Shown: piece after piece, positions 41,211 through 48,532 of the stretch | Numbering within the stretch: the first letter of the stretch is position 1 | How the letters are laid out: the number at the start of each line of letters is the position of its first letter | DNA from: UBA2231 sp964415175 | GTDB taxonomy: Bacteria; Elusimicrobiota; Elusimicrobia; Elusimicrobiales; UBA9959 | NCBI GenBank assembly: GCA_964415175.1 | Contig: CAYPYG010000023.1 | Coordinates: 1 to 48,532 of the forward strand | DNA length: 48,532 nt | Reading direction: 5' to 3' | Program-made: the position numbers and the translations under genes | Notes under the pieces: model-generated | Database searches by the model: none | The model's input: only the letters and a program-made list of their open reading frames with translations | What the model was told of the DNA's origin: nothing

Positions 41211-41711
41211 ATGCCTTTTACACCGTTTCATTTCGGGCCTGCGGCCTGTGTCGCTCTTCCCTTGCACCGTAAGGTGGACGTCCCAGCGTTCATATTAGTT
41301 AATATCGCTGTGGATATGGAGCCGCTCTTGGTTCTCCTGTTCGACCTGGACTATCCTCTGCATGGTTATGCGCACACTTTGCCGGGAGCTGCTATTGTTG
41401 GGCTTGTGTCCGGGTGGGTATGCTATCGGCTTCGCGCGCAGTTTGAGCGTGGCATGTCATACATCCGGCTAAACTACCGCGCTGAACTTCCGATAGCGCT
41501 ATTTTCCGGAGTCGCAGGCGCCTGGATGCACGTAATACTGGACGCTTTTCTATACGATGATATCCGACTGTTTTATCCGTTAGCCGGGAATCCGCTGCTG
41601 GGCCTGATCTCTATATCGAAAATGTATCTGCTTTGCGGATTAGCGTTATTGCCGGCGGCAGTTTTGTACTTTGTCTTTCGAAAACCGCACGATGGTCATC
41701 ATATATCATGA
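41211..41711 (+). CDS. Membrane protein, possibly YdjM/PF04307-like
   Basis: The 166-residue protein opens MPFTPFHFGPA and has four hydrophobic segments. Conserved-looking polar residues within them (HF near the start, DMEP, HGYAHTLPGA, and H-V-I-L-DA) resemble the metal-dependent membrane hydrolase-like YdjM family, but I am not certain. AGGGG lies before ATG 41211. The third codon positions are much less G+C-rich than in neighbouring genes, as throughout the island. It overlaps the next gene by four bases. Confidence 0.6.
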   Translation: MPFTPFHFGPAACVALPLHRKVDVPAFILVNIAVDMEPLLVLLFDLDYPLHGYAHTLPGAAIVGLVSGWVCYRLRAQFERGMSYIRLNYRAELPIALFSGVAGAWMHVILDAFLYDDIRLFYPLAGNPLLGLISISKMYLLCGLALLPAAVLYFVFRKPHDGHHIS

Positions 41712-42388
41712 TCGGCGATAAATTCGAAGAACAGGCGGCTGCGTGGATGGCACGTAATCCATACTGGTTTATTTATTGCCCTGCCGTATTTGCATTGCTT
41801 CTGTGTCTTCTGCTTTGCTGGCCGACCCTCCCCGGTTGGGGATGGAATGGGAGTGGAATTGTATTTCTGCTTAACACCTTTATCGGTACGGCATCCTTTG
41901 TTGTTATCATCGCGAGCGGCATAGCCGGCGTTATATCTCTTTGGGACTGCGTATTTAAAAGGGATCTGCTGTCGGTAAAAAAGACAGCAGCGGCATTTCT
42001 TGTATTCGTTTTAGGATATTCGGCTGGAATACTTGGGTATAAAATCCGTCATATATTCTTTGAGCGTTTAGGCGAACGATCTTCAGTTCTTGTCTCTAGT
42101 CTTGAGAAATACAGGCAGACTAATGGGAGTTATCCGGATGCCCTGCAAGCCCTGGTTCCGGCGATAATTCCAAAAATCCCGCATACGGGGATGCTTGGTT
42201 ATGGGCCATATATCTACTCAAAAGCGACGAAAGATACGCTGTTCAAGGGTTATGAGCTGAAGGTTAACTGCGGTGGATTGGGGATCAATTTTGACAAATT
42301 CGTGTACTGGCCGGAGCGCAAGTATCCGAAAGAGATGTATGGCGGAGTAGTTGAGTTGATCGGCGAATGGGCGTATGTTCACGAATAG
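41708..42388 (+). CDS. Membrane protein with C-terminal pseudopilin-like segment
   Basis: The 226-residue protein has three hydrophobic helices in the first 130 residues. The soluble part contains SSLEKYRQTNGSYPDALQAL, a pattern typical of type II secretion/pilin G-like proteins (LxxYxxxNGxYP), yet it lacks a prepilin leader. I do not recognise the whole. ATG 41708 overlaps the preceding stop (ATGA), so the two are translationally coupled; the frame is open upstream, but that region encodes the other protein. Confidence 0.6.
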   Translation: MIGDKFEEQAAAWMARNPYWFIYCPAVFALLLCLLLCWPTLPGWGWNGSGIVFLLNTFIGTASFVVIIASGIAGVISLWDCVFKRDLLSVKKTAAAFLVFVLGYSAGILGYKIRHIFFERLGERSSVLVSSLEKYRQTNGSYPDALQALVPAIIPKIPHTGMLGYGPYIYSKATKDTLFKGYELKVNCGGLGINFDKFVYWPERKYPKEMYGGVVELIGEWAYVHE

Positions 42389-42397
42389 TCGATTTTT

Positions 42398-42772
42398 ATG
42401 ATGCTTTTCCGCGAAAAGACCGTTGGCATAAAAGGTGCTCGCATTTGGCTAGCGGTTCCCTTTTTCGGTATGCTTCTCTCTTTCTCTCCGCTGGTGGTGC
42501 CGGCCTGCAAGATCCATATTGCCATAGACTCATGTCTGGATGCGGGCGGTTGCTGGGATTATTCGCGGAACGATTGTGTCACGGCTGAGACCGAAAATCA
42601 ATCCTGTGCCGGCGGCAAAGATTCTCCTCGGACGTGGATTTTGTGTTTATTTATCCCGACTTGTGTGTTTCTTATCTCTGTTTGCGGGCTTGTGGCTTCC
42701 GTTATCTTTACATTCATTCTTGTGTTGTTAAAGTTGCGGCGTATTGGTTTAAAGCGAGTTTATCCTAAGTAA
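42398..42772 (+). CDS. Small membrane protein, unknown
   Basis: The 124-residue protein has two hydrophobic helices (WLAVPFFGMLLSFSPLVVP; WILCLFIPTCVFLISVCGLV) flanking a Cys-rich extracytoplasmic-looking loop (CLDAGGCWDYSRNDC, then SCAGG). No family is recognised. It lies nine bases after the previous stop and probably belongs to the same transcript. Confidence 0.5.
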   Translation: MMLFREKTVGIKGARIWLAVPFFGMLLSFSPLVVPACKIHIAIDSCLDAGGCWDYSRNDCVTAETENQSCAGGKDSPRTWILCLFIPTCVFLISVCGLVASVIFTFILVLLKLRRIGLKRVYPK

Positions 42773-42801
42773 GCTGTGTCCGATGGGCTGGCGGCACCTC
42801 C

Positions 42802-42897
42802 GGCCTGCCTTTCCTGGTCCCGCCCATTTATGATGCGGCGTAATTATCCGTCCGGGAATGCCTGTGAGTACATTTAACGGCCACTTAGTAGAATCAA
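42802..42897 (+). repeat. Duplicated upstream sequence, copy B
   Basis: This partner of copy A precedes the second island unit. It ends in TAGAAT (42889-42894), the presumed -10 for the 42922 gene. Its presence between genes suggests that whole gene-plus-promoter units have been duplicated or inserted. Confidence 0.7.
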
Positions 42898-42921
42898 CGG
42901 TGTGGGTTTATAAGGAGTAAA

Positions 42922-44058
42922 GTGTATTCTATGGACGTGAATTTAGAGAATGCTTCGCAAGTAGAGGCCGAACTTTGGTGCGATGGGTTGCGATATAGCA
43001 GAAGGCGGCGGATGTCCGATGGTGAGGCTGTCGCCCTGCGGGAAAGGGTTATTGCCGCTGGTCGTAGATATACTTTGGCGAAATGGGCGGGCCGCTTTGC
43101 CTTCATTCTTGCAATCCTGGCTGTTGCTGTTTTGGTCTACAATGAGGCGATTGCTAGAAATCAATCAGCCGGGCTATCGGAATTAGCCCTAGCCTCCCTG
43201 ATCTTTATCCCTGGCTTTGTCGGTGCTTTTCAGGAAATCGGCGTTGGTTATAGCAAAAAAAGCAGGTGGTTTTTTTGTTTAGCGGCTGCGCTTCTGCTGT
43301 TTGGATTTGTGGTTAGTGGGCATTTGGAGCGGCACAGCTGGAGTTACTGGTTGTTTGGCTTGGGCGTGTTGGTGATCGTCTTCGGCGGCTGGGGTGTGCT
43401 TTTTCTGCGTTGGAGTGATGCGAGAAGAATGGCCCCCGTGGTTGAATCGGCGCGTAAGGATGCGGATTTCATGGAAACGATCGTGTTTACAGGAGGGCAG
43501 TCCGAGAAATCTTCTGAAAGTATGGAAATTCTGCCGTTCTCTATGTTGGGGTACAGCGTTAATGGTGAATTAGTGGACACTTGGGATGTACATCAAATCG
43601 TTTCATTGAATAAGTCTCCTGAGGTGACGGTGGATGCCCCTTGGCATGACGGACCAGGCGAGGCTCCAGAGGGAGCCAGTTTTGCACAGCGCCACTTGAG
43701 CCAAGAGGAAATATCGGAAATTAATACGCTTTGCTCGAAGATTCTGAAAAAATCTGTTGGGACATTTTTTTGCGTCGCATGGTTTTCGGCTTATGGGATA
43801 CAGTTAATTGAAGCCATACTTCATCGAACTGATGGCGTTGGTCTGACTAAGTTGGGATGGGTCTGCGCAGGCATAATCGGGATATGCTTCTCTGGCAAGC
43901 AGTTGCTGGATCGACATAAATTGCTGCAAGATGTGGACCAGGGTCTAATGATAAAGGTTACGAATAGCGATGGCTCTGTGGCTGAGTTTCTCCCCATCTC
44001 CGGGATCGAATGGCGCAACAACGGAATGCCGTCTCCTTGGCGTACGCGGTGGTGGTGA
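42922..44058 (+). CDS. Polytopic membrane protein of unknown function
   Basis: The 378-residue protein has an N-terminal cytoplasmic helix (about 1-50), two to four hydrophobic segments around 52-165, a soluble stretch (about 170-275), and two more hydrophobic segments near 280-330. It ends in a short soluble tail (GIEWRNNGMPSPWRTRWW). No family is recognised. Start choice: AAGGAG (42912-42917) favours GTG 42922; ATG 42931 is the alternative. Low G+C third positions match the other island genes. Confidence 0.55.
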   Translation: MYSMDVNLENASQVEAELWCDGLRYSRRRRMSDGEAVALRERVIAAGRRYTLAKWAGRFAFILAILAVAVLVYNEAIARNQSAGLSELALASLIFIPGFVGAFQEIGVGYSKKSRWFFCLAAALLLFGFVVSGHLERHSWSYWLFGLGVLVIVFGGWGVLFLRWSDARRMAPVVESARKDADFMETIVFTGGQSEKSSESMEILPFSMLGYSVNGELVDTWDVHQIVSLNKSPEVTVDAPWHDGPGEAPEGASFAQRHLSQEEISEINTLCSKILKKSVGTFFCVAWFSAYGIQLIEAILHRTDGVGLTKLGWVCAGIIGICFSGKQLLDRHKLLQDVDQGLMIKVTNSDGSVAEFLPISGIEWRNNGMPSPWRTRWW

Positions 44059-44148
44059 ATCATTACAGGATCTGTGGCAGCTCTTGGTTGTTGACTCGGG
44101 TAAGAAGTTGAAGTCAAAGACCTGTTGCCAAGGACGTAGTGCGATAAA

Positions 44149-44946
44149 ATGAAAAAGGTTTTTAGGCCGATTCGGTTCTCGCTAACCCCATTCGTGGGCG
44201 TTCTTCTGTTGCTGGCGGTTTTGGCCGCGTATGGGGCATTTGTGTCGTATATCCATGGGGAAATTCATGATTGTCTTGGACGAGTGATAGCTTTGGCGTT
44301 TCTGTCGTTTCTGGTTTTTGTCAGTTCGGGGGATTATCGCGGCGCCCCTATTCTTGAATTGGACGACACCTCGCTGAAGGTCGGAGATGACTTCCGGCTT
44401 GCCTGGAAGGATGTTTCCGACATCAGGCTTATGATTTATGATATGACACCTGTTCTATCGATTGAGTCCGCAGAAGGGGAATGTTTTATTCCCATAGATG
44501 GATATAGTGATAAGTTCTCTCTGATGCAGGATATTGCGACTCGCTGTGGCCATTTGTCTTGGCATCCGCCGCAGCGCGGCACTTATTTTTGGGAGAAGTG
44601 TAGCGCAATAATCTTAAGTATCGGAATTATTCTCGCCTTGCTTCTGGCTATTGCTGGCGGAATCTGGCTGGCCCAGCGAGTCGGACTGGGTTGGGCAGGC
44701 ATGATAGGCGGAATGATTTTTGCCTGTGGAGCTGTGATACTCTGCTCCGGTTTCTGGATCAAGAAAACCTCCACTTTTCTGCGAATCCGGATAGATTGGC
44801 TTGTTATTGCGGTCGGCGCCGTTTTTATGGCTGGCGCTATTTTTTATGCTGGCCTAAATAATAGTGCGGTTCTTGTGTATTCAATGACCACAATAGCCTT
44901 GCTGATGTTCGGCGTGGTTCAATATCGGAAAAACAAGCGTAAATAG
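44149..44946 (+). CDS. Membrane protein with a bacterial-PH-like cytoplasmic segment
   Basis: The 265-residue protein has two N-terminal hydrophobic helices, a soluble part (about 65-140) whose pattern ILELDDTSLKVGDDFRLAWKDVSDIRL resembles the strand order of membrane-linked PH-like domains, and four C-terminal helices. The family is uncertain. There is no Shine-Dalgarno before ATG 44149. The 90-nt gap upstream shows no clear promoter, so it may be read from the preceding gene. Confidence 0.55.
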   Translation: MKKVFRPIRFSLTPFVGVLLLLAVLAAYGAFVSYIHGEIHDCLGRVIALAFLSFLVFVSSGDYRGAPILELDDTSLKVGDDFRLAWKDVSDIRLMIYDMTPVLSIESAEGECFIPIDGYSDKFSLMQDIATRCGHLSWHPPQRGTYFWEKCSAIILSIGIILALLLAIAGGIWLAQRVGLGWAGMIGGMIFACGAVILCSGFWIKKTSTFLRIRIDWLVIAVGAVFMAGAIFYAGLNNSAVLVYSMTTIALLMFGVVQYRKNKRK

Positions 44947-45059
44947 AGGCGGCAGAGTTAACATAGAACTTTCGAACGCCACTCTTGAGGATTTTCAGCA
45001 GTTGTTTTAGTTCCACGCTTTTATCAAAAATCGGGGGCAGGTCGTATTTTTTTGGCTTC

Positions 45060-45099
45060 GGCCGGTGTAATTATGGTATGCGCAACCGTATGACCGGCC
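45060..45099. promoter_or_regulatory. Inverted repeat before the ECF sigma gene
   Basis: GGCCGGT (45060-45066) and ACCGGCC (45093-45099) are exact complements 26 nt apart. Between them lie AT-rich TAATTATGGTATG sequences that could hold a -10. It may be an operator or a leader hairpin of the sigma operon. Confidence 0.4.
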
Positions 45100-45115
45100 G
45101 CTTTAGACGGGATAT

Positions 45116-45640
45116 ATGGCGGATATAAACCGGCTGATCGAAACGCATAGCGGCAAAGCCTATCTCGCCGCCTACCGCCTTACCGGGAACCAGGCCGATG
45201 CCTGCGACCTGGTGCAGGAGACGTTCGTGCGGGTCATCAGGAAAGCGGAACTTTACGATGAGGCTTTCGATTTCGGCGGCTGGCTGCAGCGTATGCTGTT
45301 CCGCGTCTATCTGAACGGCCGCCGCGCGCAGGGCCGCAGGCGCGAAGTCCCGCTCGAGACTCCGGAGGGGGAATGCTGTCCGCTTCGGGCAGCGGAAGCC
45401 GCGGCCGGGGAGTCTCCGGAGAAAATATCCGAGGCGGCCGAGCTCAGGGAGAAGCTGTCGTCGGCTCTTAACGCGCTGCCGCCGGAACTGCGCGCCTGCG
45501 TAGTCCTGGTGGACGTGGAGGGCCATGACTACGGACAGGCCGCGGAAATACTCGGCTGGCCGGTAGGAAGCGTGTCCGGCAGGCTGTTCCGGGCCCGGAG
45601 ACTGCTCCGGGATATGCTGCGGCGCGTGGAGGGAATATGA
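45116..45640 (+). CDS. ECF-family RNA polymerase sigma factor
   Basis: The 174-residue protein has sigma region 2 (AYRLTGNQADACDLVQETFVRV and WLQRMLFRVYLN) and region 4 (LNALPPELRACVVLVDVEG, YGQAAEILGWPVGSVSGRLFRARRLL), with no region 3, the ECF layout. The next gene is a zinc-finger anti-sigma factor overlapping it by four bases, so its activity is controlled by an envelope signal. A likely target is the envelope gene at 46067. Only a weak GGGA ribosome site precedes ATG 45116. Confidence 0.94.
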   Translation: MADINRLIETHSGKAYLAAYRLTGNQADACDLVQETFVRVIRKAELYDEAFDFGGWLQRMLFRVYLNGRRAQGRRREVPLETPEGECCPLRAAEAAAGESPEKISEAAELREKLSSALNALPPELRACVVLVDVEGHDYGQAAEILGWPVGSVSGRLFRARRLLRDMLRRVEGI

Positions 45641-46053
45641 ACATTATGTGCGTATGTGTTGAAAATATGCTCGACCTCTACGCGGACGGCCGCCTTGCCG
45701 CCTGCCAGGCGCGCTGGGTGGAGCGTCATTTGGCTTCCTGCCCCGCCTGTGCCGGGCGTGCCGCCTCGATGCGGCGTCTCGTATCCGCTCTGCGCGCGTT
45801 GCCCGTCCCGCCGCCTCCGGCCGATCTCGCCGCTCTGATACGGGACGCCGTTGTCTCGGACCGGGTCCCGGCCGGGCCGGATCCTGAACTTTACCATGAG
45901 CCGTTCCCGGCGCGCACCCCCTCGCTGTCGCTGGCTTTCGGTTTCCTTGCGTTCATCTTTTCGCTTTCCAGTTCGCTGCTGGGGCCGGGTATCCCGGGGC
46001 CCGTATGGGCCGAGAGGGTTTCTCAAGCGGGTTCTTTCGATCCCGGCAAATGA
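45637..46053 (+). CDS. Anti-sigma factor with N-terminal zinc finger
   Basis: The 138-residue protein has a zf-HC2 type motif (VERHLASCPACAG, His-x3-Cys-x2-Cys) that holds the ECF sigma, one transmembrane helix (about 104-122, LSLAFGFLAFIFSLSSSLLG) and a short periplasmic end. The ATGA overlap with the sigma gene gives matched synthesis. Signal-triggered proteolysis or a redox change at the zinc site would free the sigma. Confidence 0.88.
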   Translation: MNIMCVCVENMLDLYADGRLAACQARWVERHLASCPACAGRAASMRRLVSALRALPVPPPPADLAALIRDAVVSDRVPAGPDPELYHEPFPARTPSLSLAFGFLAFIFSLSSSLLGPGIPGPVWAERVSQAGSFDPGK

Positions 46054-46066
46054 AAAGGAGACGGAT

Positions 46067-48346
46067 ATGCACCTTGAAGACGGCGCTCTGAAACCTGAAC
46101 TTACGCCCCCGGCGTTGCGTGAAACGCCTGACTGGCGCGCTCTGTTAAGGGCGGCGTTCTATTTCCTGGCGATAATGCTGCCGCTGGCCTTCTATCTGCG
46201 CACCTATGACTCCGCCATGGTGAAGATCACCATACTGCAGTTCGGCGCGTTGGCCGCGGCGGCGATCTGGCTGGCCGGGAGCATAGCGGACGGGCGCTTC
46301 GAGGTCCCCGAGAAGTCCGTCCCGTTGCTGTTGCCCGCCGTTCTCCTGTTCGCCTGGAACGCGCTGCGTTTCGCGTTTTCCGATCACCGGCTGGCTTCTC
46401 TCTATGGTTTCCTGCTGCAGGAGATATTCCTCCTGACTTTCGTAGTGGTATCGCTGGCTTTTTCCAGGACGGATATGCGCAGGACGTTGCTCATGCTCAT
46501 GGGCGCCTGGTGCGTCGCGGTGATATACGGCATCCTGCAGTATCTCGGCCTGGACCCGTTCATCTGGCGCGGCGCATTCGGCTCCAGGGTGTTCTCCACG
46601 CTGGCGAACCCGACCCTGTTCGCCGCCTATCTGGTGATCTGTGTGCCGATCGGCCTGGCTCTCGCGTCGGACAGAACGGAGCCGGCGTGGCTGCGCGCGG
46701 TTTCCGGCGCCCTTGCCGTGGCCGGGGCTTTCCTGCTGCAGAGGACCGGGGAGGTCGTCGGCAGGTGGGCGTTCCTTTTCAGTGTGGGCGTTTTCGCGGC
46801 GATGTACCTGAGAGGATCCGTGGGACGTCCCCGCGCGGCGATACTTCTGCTCTCCGCCGCCTGCGCTCTGGCCGCCACTCTCCCGCTGACCGGCGAACTC
46901 CCGCCGCCGGCCAACAACAGGCGTTACGCTTTTCTGTCCGAAACCTGGAAAGGTACCGCGGAACTTATCAAAGCGCGGCCTGTGCTGGGTTCCGGTCCGG
47001 GTTCGTTCTGGGTGCATTACCCGGCTTTCAGGCGAGCGGAGATCTTCGCCATGGAAGGAAAGCATAATAACCAGACCGATCATCCTGAAAATGAGCTGCT
47101 GGAGCAATGGGCGGACGGCGGCCTGCCTGGAGTTCTACTGTGGCTCTGGCTCTTCGGCGGCCTGCTCCTCAGGGGCGCCAGGACTTTAGCCGGCAATGGC
47201 GCGGGAAGTCCGGCCCCGTACGGCGCGGGTCTGTTCGCCGCGGTCGGCGGAAGCGTCGTGTTGATGCTGGGCTCTATCTCTTCGCGGTTCCCGGCGCCCG
47301 GCTGGCATATTTACTTCGCCGCGGGGCTTCTTGCCGTATTGGCCGCGAAGGGAACTGATGAGGAGGAAAGGGTATTGGCCATGCCGCTCCCGCTGAAGAG
47401 ATCCAGGTATATCCTCCTATTGCCCGTTGTCGCGGCGGTCTTATCGCTGGGATACGCTTCGGTCCGCGCGTTCCAGTCGGACCTCGCTCACAACATAGCC
47501 ATATATTACTCCAAGACGATGCAATGGGAGCAGGCCGTAAGGACCTATGAAAAGGAAGTCCCCTGGTCCGGCAGTTATATCATGAGCAGATATTTTCTCG
47601 GCAATGTCCGCATGGACGAGGGCGCCGGGGATCCGCAGGGAGCTGTCGAATATTACCGGCAGGTGAGGTCCCTGGCCCCCGACTATGTGCAGGTGCATTA
47701 CAGGGAAGGCGTCGCGCTGCAAAAAGCAGGCCGCTACAAGGAGGCCGCGGAGCGGCTCGAAAGGCAGGTCCGGCTGGACCCGGTCTGGCCGGATGCCTGG
47801 AAGGCGCTGTCAGGGGTCTATGAGGCTTTGGGAGACCATGAGAAAGCGGCGTACGCTGAAAAGAGAGCGGAGGGAACAGTAAAGAGCTCCGCGGCGAATC
47901 CCTCGGTCGCGCGGGCGGCGCAGAGATCGCTGCTTCTTGGCGGTATCGGGATGAGGGCTTCGTTCCCGGACGGGAGAATGACGATAGACGAGGTTACCCG
48001 CAACGGCCCCGCGGATGCCGCAGGTCTTGGGCCGGGGGACCAGATCTTCGATATAACAGCGCTAAAGCCGGAGGATTATACCGCCGGGAACCGCGTGTTC
48101 CGCCCCAGGGAATTCACCGCGGAACAGGCCGCCCTCGCGCTGACAGGCGAACCCGGAACGAAAGTAACGCTGATAGTCCGGCCCGCAACCGGGCAGAAAG
48201 AGGCCGTGCCTCTTGAAGGCGCGGGGCCAGGCTGGCGCGGCCGCGTGCGCGTGGTTCAACTGGAGCGCCGCAGTGTGAGGGTCCTGCCCGATGATACCAC
48301 CCAGGAAGCGGCCATCAGGTATATAGCCGCTTCGGGCTCCTTCTGA
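46067..48346 (+). CDS. O-antigen ligase-like membrane protein fused to TPR and PDZ domains
   Basis: The 759-residue protein has about ten to twelve hydrophobic segments (about 25-450) with O-antigen ligase/polymerase hallmarks (ARPVLGSGPGSFWVHYPAF; HPENELLEQWADGGLPGVLLWLWL). Tetratricopeptide-like repeats follow (about 485-610; VEYYRQVRSLAPDYVQVHYREG, AERLERQVRLDPVWPDAW). It ends in a PDZ domain (about 625-720; RNGPADAAGLGPGDQIFDI). The start ATG 46067 follows AAGGAG; an earlier open frame overlaps the anti-sigma gene and is not used. A role in surface polysaccharide assembly is inferred, with the PDZ perhaps recruiting periplasmic partners. Confidence 0.8.
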   Translation: MHLEDGALKPELTPPALRETPDWRALLRAAFYFLAIMLPLAFYLRTYDSAMVKITILQFGALAAAAIWLAGSIADGRFEVPEKSVPLLLPAVLLFAWNALRFAFSDHRLASLYGFLLQEIFLLTFVVVSLAFSRTDMRRTLLMLMGAWCVAVIYGILQYLGLDPFIWRGAFGSRVFSTLANPTLFAAYLVICVPIGLALASDRTEPAWLRAVSGALAVAGAFLLQRTGEVVGRWAFLFSVGVFAAMYLRGSVGRPRAAILLLSAACALAATLPLTGELPPPANNRRYAFLSETWKGTAELIKARPVLGSGPGSFWVHYPAFRRAEIFAMEGKHNNQTDHPENELLEQWADGGLPGVLLWLWLFGGLLLRGARTLAGNGAGSPAPYGAGLFAAVGGSVVLMLGSISSRFPAPGWHIYFAAGLLAVLAAKGTDEEERVLAMPLPLKRSRYILLLPVVAAVLSLGYASVRAFQSDLAHNIAIYYSKTMQWEQAVRTYEKEVPWSGSYIMSRYFLGNVRMDEGAGDPQGAVEYYRQVRSLAPDYVQVHYREGVALQKAGRYKEAAERLERQVRLDPVWPDAWKALSGVYEALGDHEKAAYAEKRAEGTVKSSAANPSVARAAQRSLLLGGIGMRASFPDGRMTIDEVTRNGPADAAGLGPGDQIFDITALKPEDYTAGNRVFRPREFTAEQAALALTGEPGTKVTLIVRPATGQKEAVPLEGAGPGWRGRVRVVQLERRSVRVLPDDTTQEAAIRYIAASGSF

Positions 48347-48532
48347 GGCTTCCTTCGCCGTTTTTTGGACATCGTTCGAAACTACTTTGCGCAACATCCT
48401 GAATTTTGTTCGCGCGCGCAAGTCCACCGACGAGGCGGACCGGCAGGTGCGGGGGGGCCTTGCCCGTATCGCCCTGCCTGCGTATTCCGGGGAAATCAGA
48501 CCAGTGTTCCGGTAGAAACCAGTCCAGCGTTC

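Noticed and set aside
41077..42897. Duplicated intergenic sequences as integron attC sites
   Set aside because: They do not fold as attC-type inverted repeats and lack paired GTTRRRY/RYYYAAC core sites; no integrase gene is in the window, and the shared part ends in promoter-like TAGAAT.
48387..48515. TTG-initiated 42-codon open frame at the right edge
   Set aside because: No ribosome site, promoter or recognisable sequence; the last 186 bases show no supportable gene.
1..48532. tRNA, rRNA, CRISPR arrays, insertion sequences
   Set aside because: I saw no cloverleaf with CCA-type end, no rRNA-like stretch, no regularly spaced repeat array and no transposase or integrase on either strand.

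Overview
The window is 48.5 kb of G+C-rich chromosome from what looks like an anaerobic or microaerophilic Gram-negative bacterium. The outer-membrane evidence is a TonB-dependent receptor, several signal-peptide-bearing beta-barrels, an OmpA-domain protein and an O-antigen-ligase-like protein. Frequent ATA isoleucine codons despite high G+C, together with HypF, nickel uptake and paired ferredoxin-type MinD ATPases, would fit an uncultured lineage such as Elusimicrobiota. That assignment is an inference; there is no rRNA or other decisive marker here.

Layout. (1) 1-2.6 kb: hypF for [NiFe]-hydrogenase maturation, behind a long structured leader. (2) 2.6-4.0 kb: a secreted clostripain-family protease, convergent with hypF. 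(3) 4.2-13.2 kb: a nickel island with nikR, an outer-membrane barrel, the ECF transporter genes cbiM(N)-cbiQ-cbiO, a second paralogous barrel, a NikR-like regulator that has lost the nickel ligands, a TonB-dependent receptor, and a membrane protein fused to a THEP1-type NTPase. (4) 13.2-21.4 kb: a metal, Fe-S and sulfur island with DUF134 and Fur regulators, a hotdog thioesterase, a DsrE-like protein, a DUF5320 protein, two NifX-like proteins, two MinD-like ATPases with ferredoxin inserts, an IscU-like scaffold, a ZIP transporter, Mrp, peptide deformylase and a DsbD-like redox protein. (5) 21.4-25.8 kb: DUF364, DUF89, HD, PNPOx-like, radical SAM and pyruvoyl arginine decarboxylase genes. (6) 25.9-30.0 kb: a zinc/manganese-type uptake cluster (Cys/His-rich small secreted protein, barrel, binding protein, permease) with no ATPase gene, then a secreted orphan. 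(7) 30-40 kb: housekeeping genes metG (minus), clpB, a membrane/TPR protein, a SIMPL protein (minus), an epimerase, argF and a YqaA-like protein. (8) 40.1-41.0 kb: an OmpA-family protein. (9) 41.1-45.0 kb: a lower-G+C island of five orphan membrane proteins, with two of its units preceded by related copies of the same ~100-bp sequence. (10) 45.1-48.3 kb: an ECF sigma / anti-sigma pair followed by an O-antigen-ligase/TPR/PDZ fusion.

How it fits together. Nickel would cross the outer membrane through the barrels or the TonB receptor and the inner membrane through CbiMQO, under NikR control, and serve hydrogenase maturation (HypF). The neighbouring island would handle iron and Fe-S or metal clusters under Fur and DUF134 control. 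The cis-elements are unusually clear: a perfect 24-bp palindrome at the predicted start of the DUF134 transcript, two 7-1-7 Fur-type boxes flanking fur, and a 14-bp-arm inverted repeat spanning the clpB promoter. Several genes (nikR, the NikR-like gene, metG, the small Cys/His-rich gene) have -10 boxes so close to the start codon that their mRNAs should be leaderless or nearly so.

The best candidates for something undescribed are the nickel island with its ligand-less NikR paralogue, duplicated barrels and THEP1 membrane fusion; the twin ferredoxin-ATPase / IscU-like / ZIP operon; and the DUF134 operator.
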